A stretch of DNA of 64,000 nt from UBA5336 sp964415675 (GCA_964415675.1 CAYQBG010000003.1:62001-126000); one strand, 5' to 3'; shown: positions 39,760-49,547, numbered from the stretch's first letter. The notes: generated by a model not told the origin, from the sequence alone. Numbers and translations: made by a program.

Positions 39760-41487
39760 ATGATCAAGACCTGGGACAAGTCCCGCCTGCCGAGCCGCCA
39801 CGTCACCGAAGGACCGGCGCGGGCGCCACATCGCAGCTATTATTATGCCATGGGGCTTTCGACCAAGGATATCCGCAAGCCTTTTGTCGGCGTGGCCTCC
39901 TGCTGGAACGAGGCCGCGCCGTGCAACACTGCGCTGATGCGCCAGGCGCATGCCGTCTCGGAGGGCGTGAAGGCCGCCGACGGGACGCCGCGCGAATTCT
40001 GCACCATTACAGTGACCGATGGCATCGCCATGGGCCATGAGGGCATGCGCTCCTCGCTCGTCTCGCGCGAGGTGATCGCCGACAGCGTGGAGCTGACCAT
40101 GCGCGGTCATTCCTATGATGCTCTTGTCGGTGTGGCGGGTTGTGACAAGTCCCTGCCCGGCATGATGATGGCGATGCTGCGCCTGAATGTGCCGAGCGTG
40201 TTTCTCTATGGCGGCTCGATCATGCCCGGATCCTTCGAAGGACGTGACGTGACCGTGCTGGACGTTTTCGAGGCGGTTGGCGCAAATGCAGCCGGCTCGA
40301 ACGACATGACGGCCGAAAAACTCCAGGCGCTCGAAAAGGTCGCCTGTCCGGGCGATGGCGCGTGTGGCGGCCAGTTCACGGCCAATACGATGGCCTGCGT
40401 CAGCGAAGCCATCGGACTTGCCCTGCCGCTCTCATCAGCTCTGCCTGCGCCCTGGACCGACCGGGACGGCTACGCGAAGGCCTCAGGCGAGGCGGTCATG
40501 CACCTGATTGAGTCCGGCCTGCGCCCACGCGATATCTGCACACGCAAGGCGTTCGAGAATGCTGCTGTCGTCGTGGCCGCCACGGGCGGGTCGACCAATG
40601 CCGCGCTGCACCTGCCGGCCATGGCGCATGAATGCGGCGTCGAGTTCACGCTGAAGGATATGGCGGAAGTGTTCCAGCGCACGCCCTGGCTGGCCGACCT
40701 GAAGCCCGGCGGCCAGTTCGTCGCCAAGGATTTCGGACAGGCCGGCGGCGTGCCCATGCTGATGAAAACCCTGCTGGAGGCTGGCCTCATCCACGGGGAC
40801 TGCCTCACCGTGACGGACAAGACATGGCATGAGTATCTCGAAGACATCACCTTTGACACCGCGCAGGAGGTGATCCGCCCCGCTTCCAATCCCTTGTCGG
40901 ACACGGGCGGCGTGGTCGGGCTGTGGGGCTCGCTCGCACCCGATGGCGCTATCGTGAAAGTCGCCGGCATGACCAATCTGCGGTTCACTGGCCCGGCGCG
41001 CGTGTTCGATGGCGAGCAGGCCGCATTCGAAGCCGTGGAAGCGCGCGACTATAATGAAGGCGACGTGCTGGTTATTCGTTATGAGGGTCCGAAAGGCGGG
41101 CCGGGCATGCGCGAAATGCTGTCCACGACGGCCGCGCTCTATGGCCAGGGCATGGGCGACAAGGTCGCGCTGATCACGGATGGGCGTTTTTCCGGTGCCA
41201 CACGTGGCTTCTGTATCGGTCATGTCGGCCCCGAAGCGGCAGACGGCGGCCCGATCGGCCTGATCGAGACGGGCGACATGATCATAATAGATGCCGAAAA
41301 AGGCACGATAGATGTGCGCCTCACCCCGGCAGAGCTCGAAGATCGCAAGCGCAAATGGCAACCGCGAAAGACCCTGTACACCTCGGGCGCGATCGCGAAA
41401 TTCGCAAAACTTGTCGGCCCGGCCCACAATGGCGCAGTCACCCATGCCGGTTTCGAGGGCGAAGGGCATGTCTATGCCGATATCTGA
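39760..41487 (+). CDS. ilvD: dihydroxy-acid dehydratase (IlvD/Edd family)
   Basis: 575 aa from the ATG at 39760 (GAGG at 39746-39749); the open frame far upstream is antisense to the oxidase gene. Three conserved cysteines, C55 (APCN), C128 (GCDK) and C202 (ACGG followed by QFTANTM), are those of the [2Fe-2S] type. The C-terminal signature GRFSGATRGFCIGHVGPEA is present. It makes 2-keto acids for valine, isoleucine and leucine biosynthesis; some family members act on sugar acids. No ilv neighbour is present. Confidence 0.87.
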   Translation: MIKTWDKSRLPSRHVTEGPARAPHRSYYYAMGLSTKDIRKPFVGVASCWNEAAPCNTALMRQAHAVSEGVKAADGTPREFCTITVTDGIAMGHEGMRSSLVSREVIADSVELTMRGHSYDALVGVAGCDKSLPGMMMAMLRLNVPSVFLYGGSIMPGSFEGRDVTVLDVFEAVGANAAGSNDMTAEKLQALEKVACPGDGACGGQFTANTMACVSEAIGLALPLSSALPAPWTDRDGYAKASGEAVMHLIESGLRPRDICTRKAFENAAVVVAATGGSTNAALHLPAMAHECGVEFTLKDMAEVFQRTPWLADLKPGGQFVAKDFGQAGGVPMLMKTLLEAGLIHGDCLTVTDKTWHEYLEDITFDTAQEVIRPASNPLSDTGGVVGLWGSLAPDGAIVKVAGMTNLRFTGPARVFDGEQAAFEAVEARDYNEGDVLVIRYEGPKGGPGMREMLSTTAALYGQGMGDKVALITDGRFSGATRGFCIGHVGPEAADGGPIGLIETGDMIIIDAEKGTIDVRLTPAELEDRKRKWQPRKTLYTSGAIAKFAKLVGPAHNGAVTHAGFEGEGHVYADI

Positions 41488-41490
41488 ATG

Positions 41491-41520
41491 TGCTGGCCGG
41501 TCAGTCCTCTTCGGCCAGCA
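41491..41520. terminator. stem-loop at the convergent ilvD / ligase ends
   Basis: TGCTGGCC (41491-41498) and GGCCAGCA (41513-41520) form a perfect 8-bp stem across the 13-nt gap and the ligase stop codon. It may terminate either gene, but no T-run follows on either strand. Confidence 0.35.
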
Positions 41521-43126
41521 TTCGCTGTAGCGTTTCCAGCCGGTCGGCCTCGCGCGCCGGTTTGTCCCAGCGGATGCGGTTGATGCGCGGAAACCGCATG
41601 GCCAGCCCGGATTTGTGACGCGGGCTGCGTTGCAGCCCCTCGAAGGCAATCTCAAGCACCAGCCCGGTATCCGCGCCCATCTCCACCGCGCGGACCGGGC
41701 CGAACCTGTCGGTCGTGTTTTCCCGCACGAATTTGTCGAGCCGCCTGAGCTCCTCATCGGTGAAGCCGAAATAGGCCTTGCCGACGGGGGTCAGCCTATC
41801 CTCTCCGTCGCCCTGCCAGACGCCAAAGGTGAAATCGGAATAGAAGCTCGACCGTTTGCCATGCCCGCGCTGGGCGTACATGAGGACCGCATCGACGAGG
41901 AACGGATCACGCTTCCATTTGAACCAGTGACCGCTCACCCGTCCGGCGAGATAGGGGCTGTCCCAACGCTTCAGCATCAGGCCTTCGATCTCCGGCGCCG
42001 GCGGGGCATTGCGGGCCGCTTCCAGGGCAGCGAGATCCTCGAACGGGACGAGCGGCGACAGGTCGAACCGATCAGTTTCCAGTCGGGACACAAAGGCTTC
42101 AAGGCGCTTGCGGCGGGCGGAGAATGGCGCGCGCCTGAGGTCTTCACCGTTCTCAACCAGGAGATCATAAGCGCGGATGAAAGCCGGGCGGTCCTGCATC
42201 TGGCGCTGGCTGACCGTCTTTCGGTTAAGCCTCTGCTGGAGCGCGTTGAAGGGTGCGACCCCACCGCGCGACGCCCGGATCAGGAGCTCACCATCGACAG
42301 CAGCCTCGAAATCCATCGCCACGAGCAGATCGGGGAAGGTGTGGCTGATATCCTCACCGGTGCGCGTATAGATGCGCCGCGTTCCCGCGTCGCTGACAGC
42401 CTGTACGCGGATACCATCATATTTCCATTCTGCGGCGAAGATGTCCGGGCGAATGCGTGTCGGGTCGATTGCGCCCGGATCGTCCCGCGCCTGTTTCGGC
42501 ACCAGTGGATGGGCGAGCATGACCGGTCGGTAGGGCGCACGAATATCGGGCTGCGGCCTCGGAGCTTTGCCCTCAAGCCAGGCAAACAGGCTCTCATAGG
42601 GCGGTGCGAGACCGTGCCAGATTTCCTCGATCTCGTTGATATCGACGTCACCGAACCCCGCCAGCGACTGGCGCGCGAGCCGGGCTGATACGCCAATCCT
42701 TAGCCCGCCGGTCACGAGTTTCAGCAATGCCCAGCGTCCGCGTGCGTCGAGCCTGTCCAGGAGTTGCTCAACGAGCCCTGGCCCCTGCGCGCGGCTTGCC
42801 TGCCTCAGGGCGGCGACGACATCCTCCAACCGCGGTGCCGTCTCAGTACTCGCGCGCGGTTGCCAGGTCAGGCTGACAGTTTCGGCAAGATCGCCAACAT
42901 AGTCATATGATAGCGCAAACAGGACCGGATCCATCCGCGTCTGCGCCAAATCGCGAATCGCCGCCGGTTTGACCGATGCGATATCGAGATCGCCGCAAAG
43001 GGCCGCCAGCGCCCAGCCACGCGAGGGAGTTTTTGTCTCCGCCCAATAGGCACGAAGCAACGCCAGCTTGGCGTTTCGCGATGGTGTCAGGACCAGATTG
43101 TCCAGAAGGCTGGCAAAATCTTGCAT
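41501..43126 (-). CDS. ATP-dependent DNA ligase of the cisplatin-damage-response / ligase-associated module
   Basis: 541 aa. The catalytic lysine is K235 in AAEWKYDGIRVQ (motif I), with motif III FEAAVDGELLI, motif IV IEGLMLKRWDSPY and motif V HWFKWKRDPF. The N-terminal 200 residues are the ATP-ligase DNA-binding domain (ARGRWALLKLVTGGLRIGVS). This length and the C-terminal FPRINRIRWDKPA are typical of the bacterial ligase family that clusters with an MBL-fold exonuclease and a DEXH helicase. Its exonuclease partner is encoded 2.6 kb away on the same strand at 45749-46780. Confidence 0.9.
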   Translation of the reverse strand: MQDFASLLDNLVLTPSRNAKLALLRAYWAETKTPSRGWALAALCGDLDIASVKPAAIRDLAQTRMDPVLFALSYDYVGDLAETVSLTWQPRASTETAPRLEDVVAALRQASRAQGPGLVEQLLDRLDARGRWALLKLVTGGLRIGVSARLARQSLAGFGDVDINEIEEIWHGLAPPYESLFAWLEGKAPRPQPDIRAPYRPVMLAHPLVPKQARDDPGAIDPTRIRPDIFAAEWKYDGIRVQAVSDAGTRRIYTRTGEDISHTFPDLLVAMDFEAAVDGELLIRASRGGVAPFNALQQRLNRKTVSQRQMQDRPAFIRAYDLLVENGEDLRRAPFSARRKRLEAFVSRLETDRFDLSPLVPFEDLAALEAARNAPPAPEIEGLMLKRWDSPYLAGRVSGHWFKWKRDPFLVDAVLMYAQRGHGKRSSFYSDFTFGVWQGDGEDRLTPVGKAYFGFTDEELRRLDKFVRENTTDRFGPVRAVEMGADTGLVLEIAFEGLQRSPRHKSGLAMRFPRINRIRWDKPAREADRLETLQRMLAEED

Positions 43127-43395
43127 GGATGAATGGACTCAAGCGGCACTACGACAAATGGTTGATGTCTTAAGCTTTTGACAGGTCTCCTGCGATCATT
43201 AGTTTAGCCAACGGGAAGACAAATAACGGGCGCAATCCGCCGGCTGTTTGCAGGTGAACACGGGCCGCATGTTTCGGCGACATGTAGAAAAACAGGTTCG
43301 GGCAACTGCAGGGCAAATAGCGGATCGAGCAATCCTGAGACCGGGGCGGCTTCAGGATCGGCTCACTTGCACCTGTGACAAACGGGGCAGCGAGT

Positions 43396-43584
43396 ATGAA
43401 AAAGACGGCCGACAACCTGATCAGCGATCTGGCATCGACAATCGCATTCTACGAAAAGTCCAAGACCAGCGATGGCGAACTGGAAGAATTGTGCAATGTC
43501 GCAGAAGCGGCGATGAACATGCTCGTCATATTACGCCGCCACCAGCTCGAACGGCGCGGCGATGAGGAAAGCCTCGTCAGCTGA
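43396..43584 (+). CDS. small helical protein of unknown function
   Basis: 62 aa from the ATG at 43396; a GTG seven codons earlier lacks a ribosome site. The sequence is charged and helical (ADNLISDLASTIAFYEKSKTSDGELEELCNVAEAAMNMLVILRRHQLERR), with one cysteine and no membrane segment. No family recognised. It lies between the divergent ligase gene and the convergent two-helix membrane protein. The 269 nt upstream contain no other convincing gene. Confidence 0.6.
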   Translation: MKKTADNLISDLASTIAFYEKSKTSDGELEELCNVAEAAMNMLVILRRHQLERRGDEESLVS

Positions 43585-43589
43585 GCCGG

Positions 43590-44432
43590 TCAGTCGCTCC
43601 CATCGAGCCCCTCAAGGGCAAATGGATGGAGCGGTGAGCAGGTGTCGTTGGCGGTCGGCTTGCGCGAACGCAGCTGGTCAGCAGGCTCCTCTGCCTGGCC
43701 CGCGAGTATGGAAACACTGGCCGTGCGCAGCCAGCCGGACTGGTGCAGGATCATGATTTTCTGCCAGATCTTGCGCGACAGGTTGGTCGTCAGTTCCTCA
43801 ATCTCGTTGACCGACTGGATGACAAGTCCGTCACGGCTGGCCGAGGTGTACAACGCGGCCAGCTTGCCTGTGATCGACAGCATCTCGGCGCAGTAATCGA
43901 GATAGCGCGACAATTCGAACGCGCTCATGTCGCGCACGGGCGAAGACTGCGTGGAGAGCCCGTCATCTGTGCCGGTGATGCGTGTCGGGTCCTTGGTCAG
44001 CTGGTGCATGTCGATGACATGGGCGATCGAGCGCAATTCGTGCAGGTCCGCGAGGATCCGCGCCCGCTTCACCCGCGCTTCGAGATTCAGCAGGAACCAG
44101 ATGCCAGCACCCGACAGAATGGTGATATTCAGCATCGCCTCAACGCCCTGGAAGGCGTGGAAGGGATCGGCATCCAGGTCGGGCGTGCGATAAGTGTAGA
44201 CGCCATAAGCGAGGATCAGGCCTGCCGCGACGAGAATAAGCGCGATCCCGATACGCATGAGATAGGCCGGCTTCGCCAGGCGCCTTGCACGCCCGGCATC
44301 GCGCCGTCCGATCTCGATCAGCTCGTCGCACACGCTGACAATGCCGCGATTGGCAAACCGCTCCTCGATTCGCACGCGCAGCGTTTCGAGCGTCGAGACG
44401 ATCTTGTCAGGATCCAGCGAGCGATAGGGCAT
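43590..44432 (-). CDS. two-helix membrane protein of unknown function
   Basis: 280 aa. Two transmembrane helices (about residues 59-79 and 96-116) are followed by a soluble helical domain with the striking segment ELRSIAHVIDMHQLTKDPTRI, then SAFELSRYLDYCAEMLSITGKLAALY. The His-Asp-Met-His run looks like a conserved functional site of a bacterial family I have no name for. It precedes the trypsin-like lipoprotein gene on the same strand by 19 nt and lies inside the split ligase module. Confidence 0.7.
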   Translation of the reverse strand: MPYRSLDPDKIVSTLETLRVRIEERFANRGIVSVCDELIEIGRRDAGRARRLAKPAYLMRIGIALILVAAGLILAYGVYTYRTPDLDADPFHAFQGVEAMLNITILSGAGIWFLLNLEARVKRARILADLHELRSIAHVIDMHQLTKDPTRITGTDDGLSTQSSPVRDMSAFELSRYLDYCAEMLSITGKLAALYTSASRDGLVIQSVNEIEELTTNLSRKIWQKIMILHQSGWLRTASVSILAGQAEEPADQLRSRKPTANDTCSPLHPFALEGLDGSD

Positions 44433-44451
44433 TCAGTGCCTCAAAGCGTGT

Positions 44452-45690
44452 TCAGCGGCACAGTTCAGGGCGCGCATCGCAGAGTGATGTGACATTGTCC
44501 ATCCAGTCTGTGTAGCCTTGAAGATTGGTGTAGCGCCCGCGATAATCTCCCTCGCAAAATGCGCCCTCAGCATTTTGCTCGACCACGGAAAGCACGCCGA
44601 CCACCACTTTTTTCCCGTTCGCCTCCGTCACATAGAGCGGGCCGCCACTGTCGCCGATACACGGACCCGAGCCATTTCGCGACGAGATGACAACGAGGCC
44701 AGGGCCGGTCGAAACCACGTTAAGCGGCGCACTGAGCAGGACCGGCGACAGCGACTCGGTAAAGCCTGTCAGGCCCCAGCCGGCCATTTCCGCCGTCGGA
44801 TAGTTGAAGGGTGTGAAGGGCTTGTCAGTGATGGCGACATTGGCGACCGGCACATCGCCCAGACGTGCCGCATCGTCTTCCGAAAGGCGCAAAAGCGCGA
44901 TGTCATTGGTATAATTCGCCCGTTGGCCATCATAGGCTGCGTGGCAGATCGACATATCGGCCTCGGCGACGAAGGCGTTATCATCGTCGCGAATATTCTC
45001 GACGCCGGCAATGAACCGGATCTCGTCATAGCCTTCATCGACGCAATGGGCAGCCGTCACGAACCAGCGTTCGCTGAGCCGCGTGGCCCCGCAATGCCCG
45101 CTGGCCACACTGCCGCTCTCGCGGATGTTGCGCGGCTCCATCTTTACGATCCCCGGGAAAGCGGTCAGCCGGGCGGCGATCCCGCCGACAGCCGCCGTTC
45201 CGAAAGCCGCCGATTCCGGCTGAGGCCCTTCGGGCGCCTCCGGCAGGCTGGCCGAGGCGACCTCGGCAATCGTCGGTGTAGGTTCGCTTTCGGTTGGCAG
45301 GCCGCAGGTGGCCGCGTTGAATTGGGCAAGACTGATGATTTCGGCAAACGGGTCGGCGGGCTGTGATGCCTCCACGGTCTCGCCCGTGTCGGTCTCGCCA
45401 GGGCTGGCGTCCGCTCCATCAACACCAGACTGCTCCGTCAGAGGGGGAGACGTATCGTCGGCGTTCGACGCCTCGGGAGTGCTGGTCGGCGAGGTCCCTG
45501 TCTCACTGCCGGCATCGGCCTGATCCTGCGTCTGATCGGGCGATTCAGCCTCTGGCGGCAATGCCGGCTGCGAGGTCTGCTGTTCGCTCGTATCCTTGCC
45601 GCCGCGATCAACGCCCGGCACCTTCACCGCATCGCATCCAGCCAGCATCGCCGCGGCAGCCAGCGCTGCCATTCCCGATGATATCCGCAT
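44452..45690 (-). CDS. trypsin-like serine protease lipoprotein
   Basis: 412 aa from the ATG at 45690 with GGAGG before it. The lipobox MLAGC gives Cys19. A disordered Ser/Thr/Asp/Glu/Pro-rich stalk spans residues about 25-120. The chymotrypsin domain has the complete triad: H215 in TAAHC, D263 in NDIALLRL and S348 in GDSGGPLYV. Pairs of cysteines suit an oxidising compartment. It would be held at the membrane with the protease domain at a distance. It lies between the exonuclease gene and the two-helix membrane protein on the same strand. Confidence 0.88.
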   Translation of the reverse strand: MRISSGMAALAAAAMLAGCDAVKVPGVDRGGKDTSEQQTSQPALPPEAESPDQTQDQADAGSETGTSPTSTPEASNADDTSPPLTEQSGVDGADASPGETDTGETVEASQPADPFAEIISLAQFNAATCGLPTESEPTPTIAEVASASLPEAPEGPQPESAAFGTAAVGGIAARLTAFPGIVKMEPRNIRESGSVASGHCGATRLSERWFVTAAHCVDEGYDEIRFIAGVENIRDDDNAFVAEADMSICHAAYDGQRANYTNDIALLRLSEDDAARLGDVPVANVAITDKPFTPFNYPTAEMAGWGLTGFTESLSPVLLSAPLNVVSTGPGLVVISSRNGSGPCIGDSGGPLYVTEANGKKVVVGVLSVVEQNAEGAFCEGDYRGRYTNLQGYTDWMDNVTSLCDARPELCR

Positions 45691-45748
45691 CACCCTGTCC
45701 TCCTCGCGTCCTTGCGCCAGAGGGTTAACGCGCGCAAGCCGCAGGGCG

Positions 45749-46780
45749 TCAATCCCCTTCCTCATCATAGCCGACCAGGTGCAGGGGTCTTGCGCGCCGC
45801 CCTTCGAGCTCGGCCCAGCGCACCAGCGCATCCTCGCGGCCATAGGTGATCCACAATTCCTCAGGATCGACCTCGCGCACAGTGTCGGTCAACTCGTCCC
45901 AGTCGGCATGGTCGGAGATGATCAGGGGCAGTTCGACACCGCGTTGGCGGGCTCTCTGACGCACCCCCATCCAGCCCGATGCAAAAGCGGTCAGCGGATC
46001 GGGAAAACGGCGCGCCCAGGCATTGGCGAAGCTGGAGGGTGGTCCGATCACGATCTTGCCACGGAAACGCTCGCTTTCGCCGCGCTGGCCCTTTTCGAGT
46101 GTGGCCGGCTCCAGCGGCCCCAGTCCGATGCCCTCTGCCGCATAGAGATCACACAGCGCTTTCATCGCGCCATGAATATAGATCGGCTCGTCATGGCCGG
46201 CCTCGCGCAGATGCGCGATCAGTCTCTGGGCCTTGCCGAGCGCATAGGCGCCGACCAGATGGGTGCGCCCGGGCTGGGCCTGTAGGCTTTTTAACAGTTT
46301 TGAGATCTCGCCGGCCGTGTCAGGGTGTCGAAAAACCGGAAGCGCAAAGGTCGCCTCCGAGATGAAGACATGCACATTGGGGACGATCTCGAAGGGCGCA
46401 CAGGTCGGATCGCGCCGGCGCTTGTAGTCGCCCGTGGCCACCATTCGCAGCCCGCGATAATCGACGACAATCTGTGCCGAACCCAGGACATGTCCTGCCG
46501 GGGCGAATGAGACGCGCACGCCATTGATCTCCACACTCTCGCCATAGCCGAGCGATTGCGTGCTCCGCGCAAATCCTTCGCCATAACGCACCGCCATGAT
46601 CTTCAGGGTTTCGGGCGTCGCCAGCACATGGCCATGACCGGCGCGGGCATGGTCGGCATGGCCATGGGTCACGACCGCCCGCTCGACCGCGCCGCGCACC
46701 GGATCGATATAAAAGTCGCCCGGTGGGCAATAGAGCCCGGCTTGCGTCGGACGCAGAAGGAGATCGGGGCGAAGCATCAC
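45749..46780 (-). CDS. ligase-associated DNA-damage-response exonuclease (MBL/beta-CASP fold)
   Basis: 343 aa. The metallo-beta-lactamase motif HGHADH is at residues 39-44 (VVTHGHADHARAGHG), followed by GHVLGSAQIVVDYRGLRMVATGDY, and later histidine in ISDHADWDEL. This is the family of TIGR04122 exonucleases that work with an ATP-dependent ligase and a helicase in repair. In many genomes it is directly adjacent to the ligase; here three genes separate them. The helicase and the metallophosphatase of the module are not in the window. Confidence 0.9.
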   Translation of the reverse strand: MMLRPDLLLRPTQAGLYCPPGDFYIDPVRGAVERAVVTHGHADHARAGHGHVLATPETLKIMAVRYGEGFARSTQSLGYGESVEINGVRVSFAPAGHVLGSAQIVVDYRGLRMVATGDYKRRRDPTCAPFEIVPNVHVFISEATFALPVFRHPDTAGEISKLLKSLQAQPGRTHLVGAYALGKAQRLIAHLREAGHDEPIYIHGAMKALCDLYAAEGIGLGPLEPATLEKGQRGESERFRGKIVIGPPSSFANAWARRFPDPLTAFASGWMGVRQRARQRGVELPLIISDHADWDELTDTVREVDPEELWITYGREDALVRWAELEGRRARPLHLVGYDEEGD

Positions 46781-46913
46781 GGGTGGGATATGGCGCGCTG
46801 GCCGGGCACTGGAAACTGCCGCTTGTCATATCATGCTGCAAGGTCACACTGTTGCCCCATGCGTGAGGGACTGATCTGTTTGCAACGAGCCAAGCCAAGT
46901 GGAGTGTTCCCTC

Positions 46914-48392
46914 ATGTCCCGTTCGAAACTGATCCTTGCCGGCATGGCCTGTCTGGTCGCCGCACTGCCCGGCGGCGCCGAGGAGGGCGGCGACACGCCC
47001 GAGATGCGCGCGGCGCTGGCAGCCGGCTACAAGGCGGCTTTCACTTGTTCGGCGACCTATAATGCCGGCCAGTCCATGGCCGAGATCGAGGCCAATGAGT
47101 TGTCAGGCATTTATCCTGACTATCGCGAAACCATGGCGGCGGTGTCCGGTCCGGTGATCGATGATGAGACGAAGACAGTTTCGGTCAGCTATCTGCGATC
47201 AATGCCGCCGCGCATCGCCGCCTATCGGCCCGGGCTTGGCTGTGTTCAGCTGCCGATCGGAGCCAGCCCCGATACCCTCCAGTTCCTGCCTGGATTTTCC
47301 GGCTGGAACTGGCCGCAAGGCCCGGACGATTCCAGCGCGATCGGGGCCGATGTGCACATGACCTTCCCGGTCCATGTCACCGACAAGCTCGAAGCACCGA
47401 TCAGCTTTGCCTTTGACGGCGAGACCTATGGCAAGGGCACGCAGACCAGCGCGGTGGTCATCGCGCGCGCCGGCGAAATTGTTGGCGAGCGGTATGGCCG
47501 CGGCATTGATGCCGAAACGCCCCAACGCACCTGGTCGGTGGCGAAATCCATCGCGGCCACACTCATTGGTGCAGCGGCGAATGACGGGTTGGTCGGGCCT
47601 GACAGTCATGCGCTGATCGAGGCCTGGCAGGGCGGGGCGGACCCGCGGCGCGACATCACGCTTGCCAACCTGCTGCACATGGCCAGCGGGCTGGATTCCG
47701 GCGAACGCGGCTCGCGCACGGACCGGCTCTATTTCGGCGGCGCGCGGGTGATCGACCAGGCGCTGACCGCCCAGCTTGAGGCGGTTCCGGGCACGCGTTT
47801 CAAATACGCCAATAATGACACGCTCGCAGCCATCCGCGCCCTGCGCGAAGCCATTGATGACGAAAAGACCTATCGGCTCTACCCCTATCAGAAAGTGCTC
47901 TGGCCCATCGGCGCGCGCCGGACAGTGCTGGAGAGCGACTGGGACGGGGATTTCATCGCCTCCAGCCAGGTCTGGACAACCGCGCGCGATCTCGCCCGGA
48001 TCGGCGAGCTTTATCTCAATGACGGCAAATGGGGCGACACACAGATCCTGCACCCGGACTGGCTGGAATTCGTCACGGCCCCGGCGCCAGCCCAGCCCGA
48101 TGGCGAATTCGGCTATGGGGCGCAATTCTGGCTGTTGCCCGATGCGCCAGGCGTGCCCGCCGACGCCTTTGCGGCCATTGGCCATCGTGGCCAGTATCTG
48201 GTCATCATTCCCTCACGCGACCTTGTCATCGTACGTCGCGGCTATGATGAGAGCGGCGGCACCCGGTTCGATATCACCGGCTTCACCCGCGATATTGTCG
48301 CGCGCATTGAAGCCGCCGAGGCGAGTGCGGCTGCCGAACAGGCCGCTGCAAGCGCTGCGGAAATGGAGCTTTCGCAACCGGTCGAGGAATAA
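46914..48392 (+). CDS. exported serine hydrolase, class C beta-lactamase / PBP-like fold
   Basis: 492 aa from the ATG at 46914 (GGAG 9 nt upstream), with a signal peptide (ILAGMACLVAALPGGA). Active-site motifs are SxxK at S208-K211 (RTWSVAKS), YxN in FKYANND, and a final HRGQ in AIGHRGQYLV. A 170-residue N-terminal domain precedes the catalytic part, and the C-terminal tail is Ala/Glu-rich. Members of the family include esterases, D-aminopeptidases and carboxypeptidases. True beta-lactamase activity should not be assumed. Confidence 0.87.
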   Translation: MSRSKLILAGMACLVAALPGGAEEGGDTPEMRAALAAGYKAAFTCSATYNAGQSMAEIEANELSGIYPDYRETMAAVSGPVIDDETKTVSVSYLRSMPPRIAAYRPGLGCVQLPIGASPDTLQFLPGFSGWNWPQGPDDSSAIGADVHMTFPVHVTDKLEAPISFAFDGETYGKGTQTSAVVIARAGEIVGERYGRGIDAETPQRTWSVAKSIAATLIGAAANDGLVGPDSHALIEAWQGGADPRRDITLANLLHMASGLDSGERGSRTDRLYFGGARVIDQALTAQLEAVPGTRFKYANNDTLAAIRALREAIDDEKTYRLYPYQKVLWPIGARRTVLESDWDGDFIASSQVWTTARDLARIGELYLNDGKWGDTQILHPDWLEFVTAPAPAQPDGEFGYGAQFWLLPDAPGVPADAFAAIGHRGQYLVIIPSRDLVIVRRGYDESGGTRFDITGFTRDIVARIEAAEASAAAEQAAASAAEMELSQPVEE

Positions 48393-48458
48393 GGGCCGCG
48401 CGAGGACAGGGAAGGGCAAGGCAGGGAGGCTGGAACCGGCCACCTTCGCCCCTCCTTC

Positions 48459-49547
48459 TCAGGCGTTCTCGCTCTCTTGGACGAAGCCTTTCCAGCCACG
48501 CATATAGGCGATGAACGCCTCGCCGAGCCCCTCTTTGCGCAGATGGTCTTCACTCGCCGGCAAAGAGACCGGCTCGAAACCGGGGTCAGCCTCGACGAGA
48601 CCGGGAAAATCATGGTGCAGGATCGCGCCTCGCCCGATCACCACAAAATCGAGCCCGCATTCCAGCGCCTTGCGTGCGCCAGCGCCGGTCTTGATCTTGC
48701 CCGCCGCACCCAGGCGCACGGAACCGCGTTCCAGCTCGGTAAACCAGTCAAGAAGCGGCTTGTCCTGGAACGCCTCTTCCTGCGGCATCTTGAAGACATC
48801 CCAGAGCGACATGTCGAGATAATCGATCTGCCCCTCATGCATCAGCCGCTGGGCTACAGTCCGAATCTCTTCAAGGCGCAGGCCGAACCGTTCCGGTGAA
48901 AGGCGCACGCCAAGGCTGAAATCTGCCCGGCATTCGGCCCGGATGGCGTCCACCAGGTCGAACAGGAGGCGCGAGCGGTTTTCCAGGTTGCCCCCATAAG
49001 CATCTTCGCGCTGATTGATTTCCGGGCTCAGGAACTGGCAGAGAATATAGCCATGGGCGCCATGCAGCTCGATGCCATGAAAACCAGCGGCATCGGCGCG
49101 TTTGGCGGCGGAAACGAATTCCTCCTTGAGACGCTCGACGGCGTCCGCGCTCATGGCCATAGCGCCGAATTCTCCATTGTCGGAGGGGCATTCGGGGGCA
49201 TGGCCGATCAGATCTGTCGGCGAGCGCATCCCGGCATGGTGCAGCTGGACAACCGAGTGGCCGCCATTGGCGTTGATGGCCCCGGCCAGGCGCTCCAGTC
49301 CGTCAAGATGGCGGTCGTCATAAATGCCGAGCTGGCCGGGAAAGCCGATGCCATGGGGCGAGACCGCCGCCGCGCAGGTCATGGTCAGGCCGAACCCGCC
49401 TTCCGCGCGCCGGGTGAGCCAGTTGAACTCGTCATCGCTAAGTGTCCCATCGGTATGACTTTGCGAATTGGTCAGGGGCGCCAGCATGAAACGGTTCTTC
49501 ATGGCGGGTCCGTGATCGAGGGAAAGCGGGGTAAACAGATCGGTCAT
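48459..49547 (-). CDS. NADH:flavin oxidoreductase, old yellow enzyme family
   Basis: 362 aa, a single FMN-binding TIM barrel without the Fe-S C-terminal extension. Signatures: FMLAPLTNSQSHTDG at the N-terminus, QLHHAGMRSPTDLIG, the substrate-anion-binding GIELHGAHGYILCQFLSPEINQREDAYGGN and DFVVIGRGAILHHD. It reduces activated C=C bonds with NAD(P)H. It is convergent with the hydrolase gene (66 nt) and divergent from the SDR gene. Confidence 0.92.
   Translation of the reverse strand: MTDLFTPLSLDHGPAMKNRFMLAPLTNSQSHTDGTLSDDEFNWLTRRAEGGFGLTMTCAAAVSPHGIGFPGQLGIYDDRHLDGLERLAGAINANGGHSVVQLHHAGMRSPTDLIGHAPECPSDNGEFGAMAMSADAVERLKEEFVSAAKRADAAGFHGIELHGAHGYILCQFLSPEINQREDAYGGNLENRSRLLFDLVDAIRAECRADFSLGVRLSPERFGLRLEEIRTVAQRLMHEGQIDYLDMSLWDVFKMPQEEAFQDKPLLDWFTELERGSVRLGAAGKIKTGAGARKALECGLDFVVIGRGAILHHDFPGLVEADPGFEPVSLPASEDHLRKEGLGEAFIAYMRGWKGFVQESENA

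Noticed and set aside
40483..41757. 424-codon minus-strand ORF
   Set aside because: Antisense to ilvD and overlapping the ligase in another frame; no family features.
43170..43415. 81-codon minus-strand ORF with a hydrophobic start
   Set aside because: TTG start without ribosome site, overlaps the better 62-aa ORF, and lacks continuity of a signal peptide.
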